Positions 17,231-27,496 of a DNA stretch of 64,000 bases are shown piece by piece. Under the pieces are notes generated by a model. It searched no databases and was not told where the DNA came from. It saw only the letters and a list, made by a program, of their open reading frames with translations. This DNA comes from Rhodobacterales bacterium. GTDB lineage: Bacteria; Pseudomonadota; Alphaproteobacteria; Rhodobacterales; Rhodobacteraceae. Position 1 is the stretch's first letter. Each line of letters starts with the position of its first letter. The DNA is taken from NCBI GenBank assembly GCA_002747325.1, contig PDOZ01000034.1, positions 1-64,000 of the forward strand. The letters run 5' to 3'. The translations under genes were made by a program, and so were the position numbers.

Positions 17231-17533
17231 TCAACCGCCGCTCGTCATTCGGAGCAGAACAATCACCCCCCAGACAAGGCCGGAAATGCACAGAAGCCGT
17301 CGAAACCCCGCCCACCAGAAGGCCCGAAAGGCCGCGTCCCGTTTGCCGTTTCCCCGGCCCGGCACCGGGATGGTGACATGATCGGCCCGGTGACGCTGCG
17401 ACGCCGGGTCCGCCCCGTATAACGCTTCGCGCTTGTCGATCACCCGGCGCCAGAACCGGCTCACGGCGAACACCCAGTAAAACACCAGCCCTAAAATCAG
17501 CACATCGCGCAGGCCCCCCCATTGCTCAAACAT
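17231..17533 (-). CDS. Small two-helix membrane protein
   Basis: A 100-aa protein starting MFEQWGGLRDVLILGLVFYWVFAVSRFW. The first hydrophobic segment is about residues 8-23 and a second is near the C-terminus (LLCISGLVWGVIVLL); a basic, glycine/arginine-rich stretch lies between. A strong GAGGAGG ribosome site precedes the ATG at 17533. No family is recognised. Confidence 0.6.
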   Translation of the reverse strand: MFEQWGGLRDVLILGLVFYWVFAVSRFWRRVIDKREALYGADPASQRHRADHVTIPVPGRGNGKRDAAFRAFWWAGFRRLLCISGLVWGVIVLLRMTSGG

Positions 17534-17719
17534 TTCCGTCGGCCTCCTCGCGCCATCCTGCCTCAAATGCAATCATGGACCCGTTCGCGCAAATGGGCTA
17601 CCGTAGCGTTACCCATGACGGAGGCTCCATGTTGTGAACCGGCATACGCATCTGGATGACGCTGGCGCCGCTGTTCGTGCTGCGGAACGGGCGTCGATGA
17701 GGGCGAAAGGGAGAATGCC

Positions 17720-17938
17720 GTGAAACACCGCCTCAAGATCGTCGCATATTATGCATTTCTCACTGTGCTGTGGCTGCTTGCGGGATTGATCCTGCCGTTG
17801 ACCCTGTGCATCGGCGCGATCCGACTGTGGTACGGGGAGTGGCTCTCGGGCGCGATCCACGTGTTCATCGCGATCGCTGGCCACCTTCTTGTGCAACACG
17901 TCTTCAACGCCCGGCCCCGCCTGTTCAAAGGAATGTAA
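17720..17938 (+). CDS. Small membrane protein, GTG start
   Basis: A 72-aa protein read from GTG (MKHRLKIVAYYAFLTVLWLLAG) after AAAGGGAGA. It has two hydrophobic segments (about residues 7-32 and 43-58) joined by a short loop with WYGEW, and a basic end. It is convergent with the aldehyde dehydrogenase gene. Function unknown; the small size keeps confidence moderate. Confidence 0.5.
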   Translation: MKHRLKIVAYYAFLTVLWLLAGLILPLTLCIGAIRLWYGEWLSGAIHVFIAIAGHLLVQHVFNARPRLFKGM

Positions 17939-17965
17939 GCAACGCGCCTTCTGCGGGCCATATCC

Positions 17966-19402
17966 CTACACAATTTCCGCCGAATGCCACACGTTCTTGA
18001 CGGTGACGTAATTGTCGAGCCCCTCGGCGCCGCCCTCGCGTCCGTAGCCGCTGGCCTTGACCCCGCCAAAGGGCGTTTCCGGCAGGGAGGCTTCCAGCGT
18101 GTTGATCGACAGGTTGCCGACTTCCACCTCATCCATCAGCCGGTCGATATAATCCGCGCGGTTGGTGAAGGCATATCCCGCCAGACCATACGGCACCGAA
18201 TTGGCCTGACGAATGGCGTCGTCCAGCGAGGTCACGGGGTTCAGGATGGCAATCGGGCCGAAGGGTTCTTCCTGCAGGATACGCGCCTCTGGCGGCACAT
18301 GGGTCAGCACGGTCGGCTGAAAGAAATAGCCCACCTCCCCAAGACGCGCCCCCCCCAGACGCAGCTTCGCCCCGTTGGCGACCGCGTCCTCTACCAGCGC
18401 GGATAAAACCGGCAGGCGGCGGGCATGGGCGGTCGGGCCCATTTCGACACCCTCCTCGGCGCCATTGCCCACGATGGTCGCGGCGGCCCGCGCAATAAAG
18501 GTCTCGGCGAAACGGTCGAACAGGCTTTCATGCACAAAAAACCGCGTCGGTGAAGTGCAGACTTGCCCGGCATTGCGCATTTTGCGGACGGCGCCGCTGA
18601 TGGCGGCTTTTTCGACCTCGGTATCTTCGCAGACGATCACCGGCGCGTGCCCGCCAAGCTCCATCAGCGCGCGGGTATCGTGCCGGGCGGCGAGCGCGGT
18701 CAGGTGGCGGCCAACCTCGGTCGAGCCGGTCAGGGCGACCAACCGGACGGAAGGCTGCGGGATCAGAAAATCGGAAATCTCGGACGGCACCCCGAAAACA
18801 AGGTTCAGCACCCCCGGCGGCAGGCCCGCCTCCTCGAAAGCGCGCACGATATGCACCGCCCCGGCGGGGGTTTCCTCGGCGGCTTTCAGGATGATGGAAC
18901 AGCCGGAAGCCAGCGCCCCGGCCACTTTGCGGGCGGGCTGGCTCATTGGAAAATTCCACGGCGAAAAGGCGGCGACCACGCCGACAGGCTGGTGATGCAC
19001 GGAGAGTTTCGAGCCCCGCGCCGCCGGAATGACTCGCCCATAGAGGCGCATCGCTTCGCCCGCGTCCCATTCGAAAAACTCCGCCCCGCGAATAACCTCC
19101 AGACGCGCCTGCGCCAGCGGTTTGCCATGTTCGGCGGTGATGGCCTGTGCGATCTCTTCCTGCCGGTGCCGCAGGATCGCCGCCGCCCGCAGGATCGTAT
19201 CGGCGCGCTCGCGCGGCGCGGTGCGGCTCCAGATTTTCAACCCCGCTTCCGCGGCCTCCAACGCATCCTGCAAGTCGCTCCGGCGCGCGCGGGGCACCCG
19301 GCCGATCTCTTCTTCGGTGGCGGGATTGACCACCGGCATGTCCTCCGGCGTCTGGCGCCAGGTTCCGTTGATAAAAAGGCCGATCTCGGGATAGGGCCGC
19401 AT
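17966..19402 (-). CDS. NAD(P)-dependent aldehyde dehydrogenase, succinate-semialdehyde-dehydrogenase-like
   Basis: A 478-aa cytoplasmic oxidoreductase. The ALDH hallmarks are GVVAAFSPWNFPMSQPARK, ALTGSTEVGRH (cofactor site), the general base in LMELGGHAPVIV, and the catalytic Cys in NAGQVCTSPTRFFV. The C-terminal PFGGVKASGYGREGG matches the succinate/glutarate semialdehyde subgroup. The ATG at 19402 is preferred over a GTG at 19435. It follows the LysR gene on the same strand within a catabolic locus containing a 3-hydroxyanthranilate dioxygenase, so an aminomuconate-type semialdehyde is an alternative substrate. Confidence 0.85.
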   Translation of the reverse strand: MRPYPEIGLFINGTWRQTPEDMPVVNPATEEEIGRVPRARRSDLQDALEAAEAGLKIWSRTAPRERADTILRAAAILRHRQEEIAQAITAEHGKPLAQARLEVIRGAEFFEWDAGEAMRLYGRVIPAARGSKLSVHHQPVGVVAAFSPWNFPMSQPARKVAGALASGCSIILKAAEETPAGAVHIVRAFEEAGLPPGVLNLVFGVPSEISDFLIPQPSVRLVALTGSTEVGRHLTALAARHDTRALMELGGHAPVIVCEDTEVEKAAISGAVRKMRNAGQVCTSPTRFFVHESLFDRFAETFIARAAATIVGNGAEEGVEMGPTAHARRLPVLSALVEDAVANGAKLRLGGARLGEVGYFFQPTVLTHVPPEARILQEEPFGPIAILNPVTSLDDAIRQANSVPYGLAGYAFTNRADYIDRLMDEVEVGNLSINTLEASLPETPFGGVKASGYGREGGAEGLDNYVTVKNVWHSAEIV

Positions 19403-19500
19403 GTCATCCTCGCGATGCTGGAAGCTTTGCGCCACTGTTTCATGGCCCCCGCCATTACTTCAACAAATATGGGCTGATATGGATATAGGCAAAGCGAATA

Positions 19501-20448
19501 TCAATTCGGCGCCCGCACCACCCGCCGCAGCACATCGAGAAAAGCGGCGCTGGCCGGGGAGAGGCTGTCCGCGCCCCGGTGCGACACCCCGACCGGCGTT
19601 GCGCCGAACGGCACGTCCCAGGCGATCTTGGACAAAACCTCCTGATCGAGATCGAGCGCCGCCACGGGGGCGGGCATGATGCAGATGTAATTGCGCGAGC
19701 GCAGCAGGGAACGGTTGGCCAGATAGGACACGGATTCCACGATGGATTTCGGCAAAAACGGCCCGTTCTTCAGGAAGAACTGGTCGATCTGTCGGCGCAG
19801 GGTGGTTTCCACCGGCGGCAGGATCCACGCATATTGCGTCAGGTCGCTCAACTCCACCGAGGGCGCCGCGCTCAGCGGGTGCTGCGGCCCGACAATGGCG
19901 ACGATCTGCTCGTCATAGAGCTTTTCCTGCGTGGTCTTGGTGCGGTAGCGGTGGCTCGGCAGGCGTCCGACGACAAGATCAATCTCGCCGGAAATCAGGC
20001 CCGGCATCAGCACATCATTGGTGCCTTCGACCAGCCGAATGGCCACGTTGGGCCGCTCATCCAGCAGCAATTCCATCGCCTTGGGCAACAGGGCGGTGGC
20101 GCCGGTGAGCAGCATCCCGACCACCACGCGCCCGGCATTGCCTTCGTTCAGATCGTCCAGCTCCTGCGCCGCATTCGACACTTGCGCGAAGATCAGTTTG
20201 CCATGCCGGATCAGGGTTTCGCCATAGACGGTCGGGATCACGCCGCGATTGGTGCGGTCGAACAGCTTGACCTCGAAATCAATCTCAAGGTCCTGAATCA
20301 TCTTCGTGGCCGCAGGCTGTGAAATCCCCAGATCGCGCGCCGCGCCCTGAATGCTGCCCTGTTCCCCGACCGCGACCAGCAGGCGCAACTGCCGCAATTT
20401 GAGGCGGGTCAGCGCCCGGTCGACGATCTTCATATGTCCTGCGGTCAT
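19501..20448 (-). CDS. LysR-family transcriptional regulator
   Basis: A 315-aa LysR protein. The N-terminal winged HTH is LRQLRLLVAVGEQGSIQGAARDLGISQPAATKMIQDLE (about residues 18-55), followed by a typical effector-binding domain. The wording of the HTH and linker resembles the GbpR/PcaQ subgroup. It is 7 bp from the aspartate dehydrogenase gene upstream and lies between it and the aldehyde dehydrogenase gene. It most likely controls the divergent locus around 21.2 kb, where inverted repeats are visible. An internal ATG at 20433 is an alternative start. Confidence 0.9.
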   Translation of the reverse strand: MTAGHMKIVDRALTRLKLRQLRLLVAVGEQGSIQGAARDLGISQPAATKMIQDLEIDFEVKLFDRTNRGVIPTVYGETLIRHGKLIFAQVSNAAQELDDLNEGNAGRVVVGMLLTGATALLPKAMELLLDERPNVAIRLVEGTNDVLMPGLISGEIDLVVGRLPSHRYRTKTTQEKLYDEQIVAIVGPQHPLSAAPSVELSDLTQYAWILPPVETTLRRQIDQFFLKNGPFLPKSIVESVSYLANRSLLRSRNYICIMPAPVAALDLDQEVLSKIAWDVPFGATPVGVSHRGADSLSPASAAFLDVLRRVVRAPN

Positions 20449-20455
20449 CGCTGTC

Positions 20456-21211
20456 CTATCCTGTGATCGGGGCGCTCAGGCGTCTGGCGGCGGCAACGGC
20501 GCTCATCGCGGCGAGGGCCGAGCTTTTGGGGTTGTCCGGCAGGGCGCGCCCCTCAATGCGAAAGGAGAAAGCGCCGAAACTGCCGCTGGCGCGCACTTCA
20601 TGGATATTGGCGGTGACGGTCGGGTCCGCGATCAGCGTCACGCGGGTCCGGTCAAAGCCGATCCCGGCCAGCGCAACGGCGGCGGCCACATTGGCATTCT
20701 TCGGATAGCGCAACGATGCCTCTCGGGCCGTGCCGGAAAAATGCGCCTCGGGCGCGGTCAGGTGATCCAGATCCAGCCGCTCCTCCGCCGGGGAGCCGCG
20801 CCATCCAGCGGGCGGTTTGCGGCCCGAATATTCGACCGATTGCAGCGTGCCGACCCGCGCCGCCCGCAAGCAATCCAGCGCCCCGATCGCCCCGGAGGCG
20901 AGATGCAGTTGCGTCTTGCCCGCCTGTGCCGCCTGCGTCAGACGCTGGTGCAGGTCTTCATCCGCAAGGGCGCCGATGGAAACCGTCACCAGCGGGATGC
21001 CCCGGCGCAGGATCTGCGGCCCGTGCTGCGCCAGCGCGCCGTGGCCCGCGCAATCCACCATCAACTCCACATCCGGCGCAATCTCATCCACCTGCGCCAC
21101 CCACGGCCCTCCATCCGCCGGCGGACGGCGCAGCAGCCGGACCTCCGGCGCGCCAAGATGCGCCTCGACATAGCGGGCAATGGCCCCGTTTCCGATCACT
21201 CCGAATTTCAT
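20456..21211 (-). CDS. L-aspartate dehydrogenase (NadX/AspDH family)
   Basis: A 251-aa NAD(P)-dependent enzyme interconverting L-aspartate and iminoaspartate/oxaloacetate. The N-terminal Rossmann segment is KFGVIGNGAIARYVEAHLG. The diagnostic C-terminal block is SGAIGALDCLRAA followed later by YPKNANVAAAVALAGIGFDRTRVTLIADP, which carries the catalytic His-free AspDH signature. The ATG at 21211 has GGAG upstream. AspDH can feed NAD synthesis with iminoaspartate or serve catabolism; here the catabolic neighbourhood favours the latter. It heads the minus-strand unit AspDH-LysR-ALDH. Confidence 0.82.
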   Translation of the reverse strand: MKFGVIGNGAIARYVEAHLGAPEVRLLRRPPADGGPWVAQVDEIAPDVELMVDCAGHGALAQHGPQILRRGIPLVTVSIGALADEDLHQRLTQAAQAGKTQLHLASGAIGALDCLRAARVGTLQSVEYSGRKPPAGWRGSPAEERLDLDHLTAPEAHFSGTAREASLRYPKNANVAAAVALAGIGFDRTRVTLIADPTVTANIHEVRASGSFGAFSFRIEGRALPDNPKSSALAAMSAVAAARRLSAPITG

Positions 21212-21253
21212 TGAAAACTCCGTTTTCGGCATTCACTATATGGAAGTGGCAGG

Positions 21254-21269
21254 ATTTTGGTATCAAAAT
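21254..21269. promoter_or_regulatory. Inverted repeat in the divergent promoter region (LysR-site candidate)
   Basis: ATTTTG-GTAT-CAAAAT is a perfect 6-bp inverted repeat, overlapping a CAAAATTTTG palindrome, midway between the divergent AspDH and DapA-family genes. Its AT-rich dyad resembles LysR-type sites with a T-N11-A core. Binding by the neighbouring LysR protein is inference. Confidence 0.4.
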
Positions 21270-21365
21270 TTTGGATAGCCATTTCACCCTTCCCCGCTGG
21301 CATCCTGCGGGGGGGAGCGGGTCTAACGGGTTCAAAGATGCAGCCATTTAGGGAAAGGTCGGTCC

Positions 21366-22319
21366 ATGCAGTATGAAAAGCACGAAGCCAAAGCCTATGC
21401 GCGCGAAACCATGCGCGGGATATGGGCGGCGGCGCTGAACCCGTTCAACGACGATCTGTCCTTCAACGAGGCCGGGTTGCGGCGCAATATACGGCACTGG
21501 ATCGACGATCTGAACATTCAGGGGCTGTTCATCGCGGGCAAACAGGGCGAGTTCTGGGCCATGTCGCTGGAGGAGCGCAAGCGCAATATGAGCGTGGCGG
21601 CAGAGGAATGCGCCGGGAAAGCCGGGACGATCATGTCGATCTCGGATCAGAACGTCGATACGGTGCTGGAGCTTGGCCGCCATGCGCAGGAATGCGGCGC
21701 GGATTATGTGGTGGTGCATGCCCCGATGCTGAGTTTCTGCCATGACCGCGATGAGGTGCTGTATAATTATTACAAATATATCTGTGACCGTCTGGATATC
21801 GGCATTGCCATGTGGAGCCACCCCGACAGCGGGTATCTGATGGAGCCGGAAACCTGCGCCCGCATCGCGGAATTGCCCAATATCATGGGCATCAAATATT
21901 CCGTGCCGCGGGAGATGTATGCCAAGCTGACCCGGATGGTGGGGGATAAAATTCTGGTCTCGACCTCGGCGGAGGACGACTGGCTGGACAATATCGAGGA
22001 ACTGGGCTGGCAGCTCTACCTGTGTTCGTCGCCGCCCTATCAGTTGCAGTCAAAAGCCGACCAGCGGATGAACGAATATACCGAACTGGCCTTTGCTGGT
22101 AAGTTTTCCGAGGCCCGCCGGGTGCGCGACAGTCTGGAGCCGGTGCGCGCGGCGATCCGCGAGACCAAGCCCGGCGGCAAACCGACCGCGCATGGCAAAT
22201 ACTGGCAGGAACTGCTCGGGCAGGTGGGCGGTCGGGTTCGCCATCCGATGCTGGAATTGACCGAGGCCGAAAAGGCGGCGACCCGCGCGGCGTTCGACGC
22301 CTGCGGCCTGAAGCTCTAG
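21366..22319 (+). CDS. Dihydrodipicolinate-synthase-family lyase (DapA superfamily)
   Basis: A 317-aa TIM-barrel class I aldolase/lyase. The N-terminal RGIWAAALNPFNDDLSFNEAGLRRNIRHWID is the DapA superfamily entry, GLFIAGKQGEFWAMSLEER replaces the usual G-TGE block, and the Schiff-base Lys lies in NIMGIKYSVPREM (near residue 176). The divergent G-GKQGEFW loop and the surrounding degradation genes make this unlikely to be the lysine-pathway DapA. It is first in the plus-strand operon and its stop is 3 bp before the DMT transporter start. The substrate is unknown. Confidence 0.82.
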   Translation: MQYEKHEAKAYARETMRGIWAAALNPFNDDLSFNEAGLRRNIRHWIDDLNIQGLFIAGKQGEFWAMSLEERKRNMSVAAEECAGKAGTIMSISDQNVDTVLELGRHAQECGADYVVVHAPMLSFCHDRDEVLYNYYKYICDRLDIGIAMWSHPDSGYLMEPETCARIAELPNIMGIKYSVPREMYAKLTRMVGDKILVSTSAEDDWLDNIEELGWQLYLCSSPPYQLQSKADQRMNEYTELAFAGKFSEARRVRDSLEPVRAAIRETKPGGKPTAHGKYWQELLGQVGGRVRHPMLELTEAEKAATRAAFDACGLKL

Positions 22320-22322
22320 GCC

Positions 22323-23204
22323 TTGCTGCTTTCCGGGGAAAGCTGGGCGCTGGCGGCGGCGCTGGCCTATGGGCTGGCCGGGGTGTCGATTGCCAAGGGC
22401 AAGGCATCTGCGCGCGGGGATAATGGGGTTTACCTTTCCTGCGTGGTGACGGCGGTCATTGCGGGCCTGATCTGGCTCGGCAGCGGGCCGACCCCGGTCC
22501 CGTCCGTTGCGCCGGGTGAGCTTTGGCTGGCCGTGCTGGCCTTCCTCGCCGCCGGGGTTTTTTCGACCGTTCTGGGCCGGGTCACGCTCTATCGCGCCAC
22601 GGAAGCGCTGGGCGCTGTCACCGCCGGGTTGTTGCGGCGGTTGACGCCGTTTTTCGCGCTGGCCTTTGGCTGGCTGCTGTTGCGGGAGGTGCCGGGCCGG
22701 ACGGAACTTATGGGCGGGGCGATGATCCTCGCCGGGGTGGTGGTCTATCTGGCCCGGCCGATGGCGCTTTCACGGGGCGGGGTGCTGCTCGGGGTCGGAT
22801 CCGCAGCCGCCTATGCGCTGGCCTACTCGTTGCGCGGCATGGGGCTCGAACACCTCCCCGATCCGGGCCTCGGCGCCCTGATCGGCGCGCTTGTCGGCTG
22901 CGTCTGGTTTCCCTGCGCGGCGCTGTTGCGGCGGGACCGGGTGCGGGCGCTCAGCGCGCTGGTGGTGGACCGGGGCGGCTGGCACTGGCTCACGGCGCTG
23001 GCGCTGGGCTTCGGGCAGGTGATGCAGTTTTTCGCCCTCAAAACCGCCAGCGTGGCCGTCGTGGCGGTGCTGGGCGCGCTGGATGTGCTGTTCGCGCTGG
23101 GCTTCGCGGTGCTTTTGGGCGCCCCGGAACGGATCGCCCCCGCCCGGCTCCTGCCCGCCCTGATACTCGCCCTTTCCGGCACCGCAATTTTGTTTCTGTT
23201 CTAA
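22323..23204 (+). CDS. DMT-superfamily EamA transporter, TTG start
   Basis: A 293-aa inner-membrane protein with ten hydrophobic segments in two EamA repeats (for example ALAAALAYGLAGVSIAKG and LGVGSAAAYALAYSLRGMG), typical of drug/metabolite exporters. The frame is closed by the preceding gene's stop, so translation must start at TTG 22323, three bases downstream, which implies coupling to the lyase gene. It may export a pathway intermediate or import the substrate. A hairpin with a following T-run marks its end at 23207. Confidence 0.8.
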   Translation: MLLSGESWALAAALAYGLAGVSIAKGKASARGDNGVYLSCVVTAVIAGLIWLGSGPTPVPSVAPGELWLAVLAFLAAGVFSTVLGRVTLYRATEALGAVTAGLLRRLTPFFALAFGWLLLREVPGRTELMGGAMILAGVVVYLARPMALSRGGVLLGVGSAAAYALAYSLRGMGLEHLPDPGLGALIGALVGCVWFPCAALLRRDRVRALSALVVDRGGWHWLTALALGFGQVMQFFALKTASVAVVAVLGALDVLFALGFAVLLGAPERIAPARLLPALILALSGTAILFLF

Positions 23205-23206
23205 CC

Positions 23207-23233
23207 CCAGCTATTCGAAATACCGATAGCTGG
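23207..23233 (+). terminator. Hairpin with T-run after the DMT transporter gene
   Basis: An 8-bp stem CCAGCTAT / ATAGCTGG with an 11-nt loop is followed by ATCAATTTTTA. It looks like a partial terminator that separates the lyase-transporter genes from the dioxygenase-TRAP genes. Confidence 0.55.
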
Positions 23234-23258
23234 ATCAATTTTTATCCGTATTCTTTTC

Positions 23259-23280
23259 ATCAGCCATTTCCTAGGCTGAT
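23259..23280. promoter_or_regulatory. Inverted repeat upstream of the dioxygenase gene
   Basis: A perfect 7-bp dyad ATCAGCC / GGCTGAT with an 8-nt spacer lies 28 bp before the dioxygenase start and after a possible terminator. It is suited to be an operator or LysR-type site for a separate dioxygenase-TRAP promoter. Confidence 0.4.
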
Positions 23281-23308
23281 CGAAACCCAGATGCGAGAGG
23301 ACATCGTT

Positions 23309-24870
<1,562 letters not shown>

Positions 24871-24880
24871 AGTCAAACAG

Positions 24881-24905
24881 AAGGGCGCAGAGGTGCTGCG
24901 CCCTT
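24881..24905 (+). other. Intercistronic hairpin between dctP and dctQ
   Basis: A perfect 10-bp stem AAGGGCGCAG / CTGCGCCCTT with a 5-nt loop lies 10 bp after dctP. There is no T-run. Such structures protect the upstream mRNA end and damp downstream expression, as is common after binding-protein genes. Confidence 0.6.
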
Positions 24906-24927
24906 CCCACCCTCCTGCGGAGACCCC

Positions 24928-25464
24928 ATGCTGGTATCTGTATCGTCCTTCTGGGCAAAGATGGAAATTCGGGCGGCTGCCGTGCTGGCGGCGGCCATTA
25001 CGGCGTTGATCTTGTTGAATGTCGTGACCCGCAGCCTCGGCGCGGCGCTTTACTGGGTCGATGAACTGGCGATTTACGCCATGGTCTGGATGACCTTTCT
25101 CGGCGCTTCCGCCTCGGTTCACTACGGCAATGCGGTCACCATCACCGTGCTGACCAGCGCGTTATCCCGACGCGCCGCCAGTGTGGTCGCGAAGCTCGTA
25201 GACCTGACGCTGCTGGTGATTTCCCTGTTTCTGCTCTGGTTCTGCTGGCGCTGGTTCAATCCGCTGGAACTTGCGCGCCACGGCTTTGATGTCGCCGCCT
25301 TTCAGGGCGCCACCTTCAATTTCATCTATGCCGAACCCACCAGCACGCTGGGGCTTCCCAAGGTCTGGGTCTGGCTTGTTCTGTGGCTGTTTGCCTTTGG
25401 CCTGACGCTGCATTCCGTAACGAATGTGATCCACGGCCCGCAACCGCGAAAGGTTCCCGCATGA
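24928..25464 (+). CDS. TRAP transporter small permease (DctQ type)
   Basis: A 178-aa protein with four membrane helices. The segment RSLGAALYWVDELAIYAMVWMTFLGASASVHYGNAVTI (about residues 35-72) is the DctQ signature. It partners the binding protein and the large permease. Its TGA overlaps the dctM start (ATGA), so these two are made in step. The periplasmic loop with FNPLELARHGFDVAAFQGATFNF is longer than usual. Confidence 0.88.
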   Translation: MLVSVSSFWAKMEIRAAAVLAAAITALILLNVVTRSLGAALYWVDELAIYAMVWMTFLGASASVHYGNAVTITVLTSALSRRAASVVAKLVDLTLLVISLFLLWFCWRWFNPLELARHGFDVAAFQGATFNFIYAEPTSTLGLPKVWVWLVLWLFAFGLTLHSVTNVIHGPQPRKVPA

Positions 25465-26720
25465 CCCCTGTGGTATTTCTGGCCGGTCTGCTCTGTGCCC
25501 TGCCGGTTGCGTTCGTTCTGATCCTGACCGCGATCTGGTATATCTGGGAGAGCGGCAACACCATCCTGTTCGACAGTTTTGCGCAGAAGATGTTTGCCGG
25601 GCTGGAGAATTACGGCCTGCTGGCGATCCCGCTCTTCATGCTGACGGGGGAGATGATGAATGAGGGCGGCATGACGCGCCGCCTGATCAATGCCGCCCGC
25701 GTGTTCGTCGGCGGGTTTCGCGGCGGGCTGGCCTATATCAACCTGCTGGCCAATATGTTCATGGCCGCAATCATCGGCTCTGCCACCGCCCAGATTGCCG
25801 TCATGGCCCGCGCGATGACGCCGGAAATGACCAAAGAGGGCTACGATCCCGGCTTTTCCGCCGCCACAACCGCCGCCGGGGGTCTGCTGGCCCCGGTTAT
25901 TCCGCCTTCGATGATGTTTGTCATTTTCGGGGTGCTGGCGCAGGTGCCGATCGGGCATATGTTTCTGGCGGGGATTGTGCCCGGTCTCATGCTGGCGGTC
26001 GGGTTTGCCGTTGTGATTGCCGTCATTGGCATGGTGCAGGGCTTTCCCAAGGGCCGTTGGTATACCCGCAAAGAGGCCATCCGGGCTCTGATCAGTTGCC
26101 TGCCCGCCGCGCTGATCCCGCTGGCCATTATCGGCGGCATCCTGTTCGGCATTGCCACGCCCACGGAATCCGCCGCCATCGCCTCGCTGGTCGCCTTTCT
26201 GATCGGCTGGCTGATCTATAAGGAGCTGAAGCCGGGCGCCCTGTTTCAGATGCTGGTGCGCACCGCGATCAATTCTTCGGCCATCCTCTTCATGATTGCG
26301 GCGGCAAATGTGTTTGGCTGGGTCATCATTTACGAAGCCCTGCCGCAGAAACTGGCGGCTTTCATCGTTTCCGTGACCGAAGACCCGTTTGTTTTCCTAC
26401 TGATCGTCAACCTCATCCTGCTGTTTGTCGGCATGCTGATCGACGGGATTGCGGCGGTGATCCTGATCACCCCGATCCTGCTGCCCATCGCCATGGGCAA
26501 TTACGATATCAGCCCCTACCAGTTCGGCGTGGTGATTTGTCTGAACCTTGTTTTGGGCCTGCTGACCCCACCCGTGGGGGTCGGGCTGTATATCGCGTCT
26601 TCCATGAGTGGCGTTGCGCCGGGCCGGATATTGCGCTCGCTCTGGCCGTTCCTGCTGGCGGTGACGGTAACGCTACTCCTGCTCAGCCGCTTCCCCATCC
26701 TGTCAACCGCGCTCCTGTGA
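25461..26720 (+). CDS. TRAP transporter large permease (DctM type)
   Basis: A 419-aa membrane protein with about 12 helices that carries the transport path. Typical blocks are LLAIPLFMLTGEMMNEGGMTRRL, MAAIIGSATAQIAVMARAMTPEM, TAAGGLLAPVIPPSMMFVIFGVLAQVPIG, and GILFGIATPTESAAIASLVAFLIG. Together with the preceding two genes it forms a complete tripartite TRAP system. A stem overlapping its stop (26718-26753) may end the transcript. Confidence 0.92.
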   Translation: MTPVVFLAGLLCALPVAFVLILTAIWYIWESGNTILFDSFAQKMFAGLENYGLLAIPLFMLTGEMMNEGGMTRRLINAARVFVGGFRGGLAYINLLANMFMAAIIGSATAQIAVMARAMTPEMTKEGYDPGFSAATTAAGGLLAPVIPPSMMFVIFGVLAQVPIGHMFLAGIVPGLMLAVGFAVVIAVIGMVQGFPKGRWYTRKEAIRALISCLPAALIPLAIIGGILFGIATPTESAAIASLVAFLIGWLIYKELKPGALFQMLVRTAINSSAILFMIAAANVFGWVIIYEALPQKLAAFIVSVTEDPFVFLLIVNLILLFVGMLIDGIAAVILITPILLPIAMGNYDISPYQFGVVICLNLVLGLLTPPVGVGLYIASSMSGVAPGRILRSLWPFLLAVTVTLLLLSRFPILSTALL

Positions 26721-26753
26721 TGGCGCGGGGGGCAAACTTGTCAGGCGCCATCA
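26718..26753 (+). terminator. Hairpin at the end of the TRAP operon
   Basis: A 9-bp stem TGATGGCGC / GCGCCATCA with an 18-nt loop starts at the dctM stop codon. No T-run follows, so it is only a weak terminator candidate. Confidence 0.35.
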
Positions 26754-26908
26754 AGGGCGCGGGCGAAAGAGGGGCGGCAGTCAGAGGGGGCGCGTTGTGC
26801 GCAGGGACGTTCGGTTAACAAAGAAGCAAAGGCCGCGCCTGCCGAAAACTCTATGCCTTTCCCCCCTCTTCTGCTATCTGAGCCCCAACGCAACACGGGG
26901 GACGCGTC

Positions 26909-27394
26909 ATGGACTGGGTAGGATGGGCCGATTGGGCTTGGGCACGTCATCATAACGAATGGAGCTGGTATATTCGGCCTCTCATTCTGATCGCGTTTTG
27001 CATGGCCGCCTGGCACCGGAAATTGTTCCTGACGGTCTTGCTGGCGCTGTTTTTCCCGATCAGCGCGGTGGTATTTCCCGCGCCACAGGTCCCCAAGGAT
27101 TTCGTCATCGAATTTCTGTCTGCAGAACGCGAATTGCTGGCGTCGATGTCTGCGTTGCAGCTTTGGGGCTTTGTGGCGCTTGTGGTCGCGTTTCTCACCG
27201 CTCTGGCAACCGCCTTTTGGCGGCGCAGCCTGCTTTGGGGGCTGGTCGTGGCCAACCTTGGCGGCGCAATCAAACTACTCTTCAGCCTGCTCGCCTGGGG
27301 CGATACCGGCCAGACGGCCTTACTGCCCACGCTGGTCACCGCATTGGTCTTCAACACGGTGATCCTCTACCTGCTCTGGAAGCGGACGCGGTAG
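26909..27394 (+). CDS. Four-helix membrane protein, unknown function
   Basis: A 161-aa protein, MDWVGWADWAWARHHNEWSWYIRPLILIAFCMAAW, with a tryptophan-rich start and about four hydrophobic segments. The middle (VPKDFVIEFLSAERELLASMSALQLWG) is the only soluble stretch. The ATG at 26909 follows a GGGGG ribosome site. No family is recognised. Repeat arrays start 7 bp after its stop. Confidence 0.65.
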   Translation: MDWVGWADWAWARHHNEWSWYIRPLILIAFCMAAWHRKLFLTVLLALFFPISAVVFPAPQVPKDFVIEFLSAERELLASMSALQLWGFVALVVAFLTALATAFWRRSLLWGLVVANLGGAIKLLFSLLAWGDTGQTALLPTLVTALVFNTVILYLLWKRTR

Positions 27395-27400
27395 GGCGCG

Positions 27401-27496
27401 CCGTTAAGGTTAATGCGCTAAGGTTAATGCGTTAGGGTTAATGCGTTAAGGTTAATGAAATTAGGTTAGCGCGTTAAGGTTAATATTCTAAGGCAA
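27401..27496. repeat. 14-bp tandem repeat array (GCGTTAAGGTTAAT)
   Basis: About seven head-to-tail units on a strict 14-bp period, consensus GCGTTAAGGTTAAT, with one or two mismatches in several units (for example GCGCTAAGGTTAAT and GCGTTAGGGTTAAT). The array is cut on its right by a miniature element at 27497. The same core motif forms other arrays at 27608-27785, 43737-43833 and 44357-44575. Confidence 0.85.

Noticed and set aside
22523..23308. Long plus-strand frame joining the DMT region to the dioxygenase
   Set aside because: The N-terminal 260 residues are a shadow of the transporter gene; the cupin starts at 23309 with its own ribosome site.
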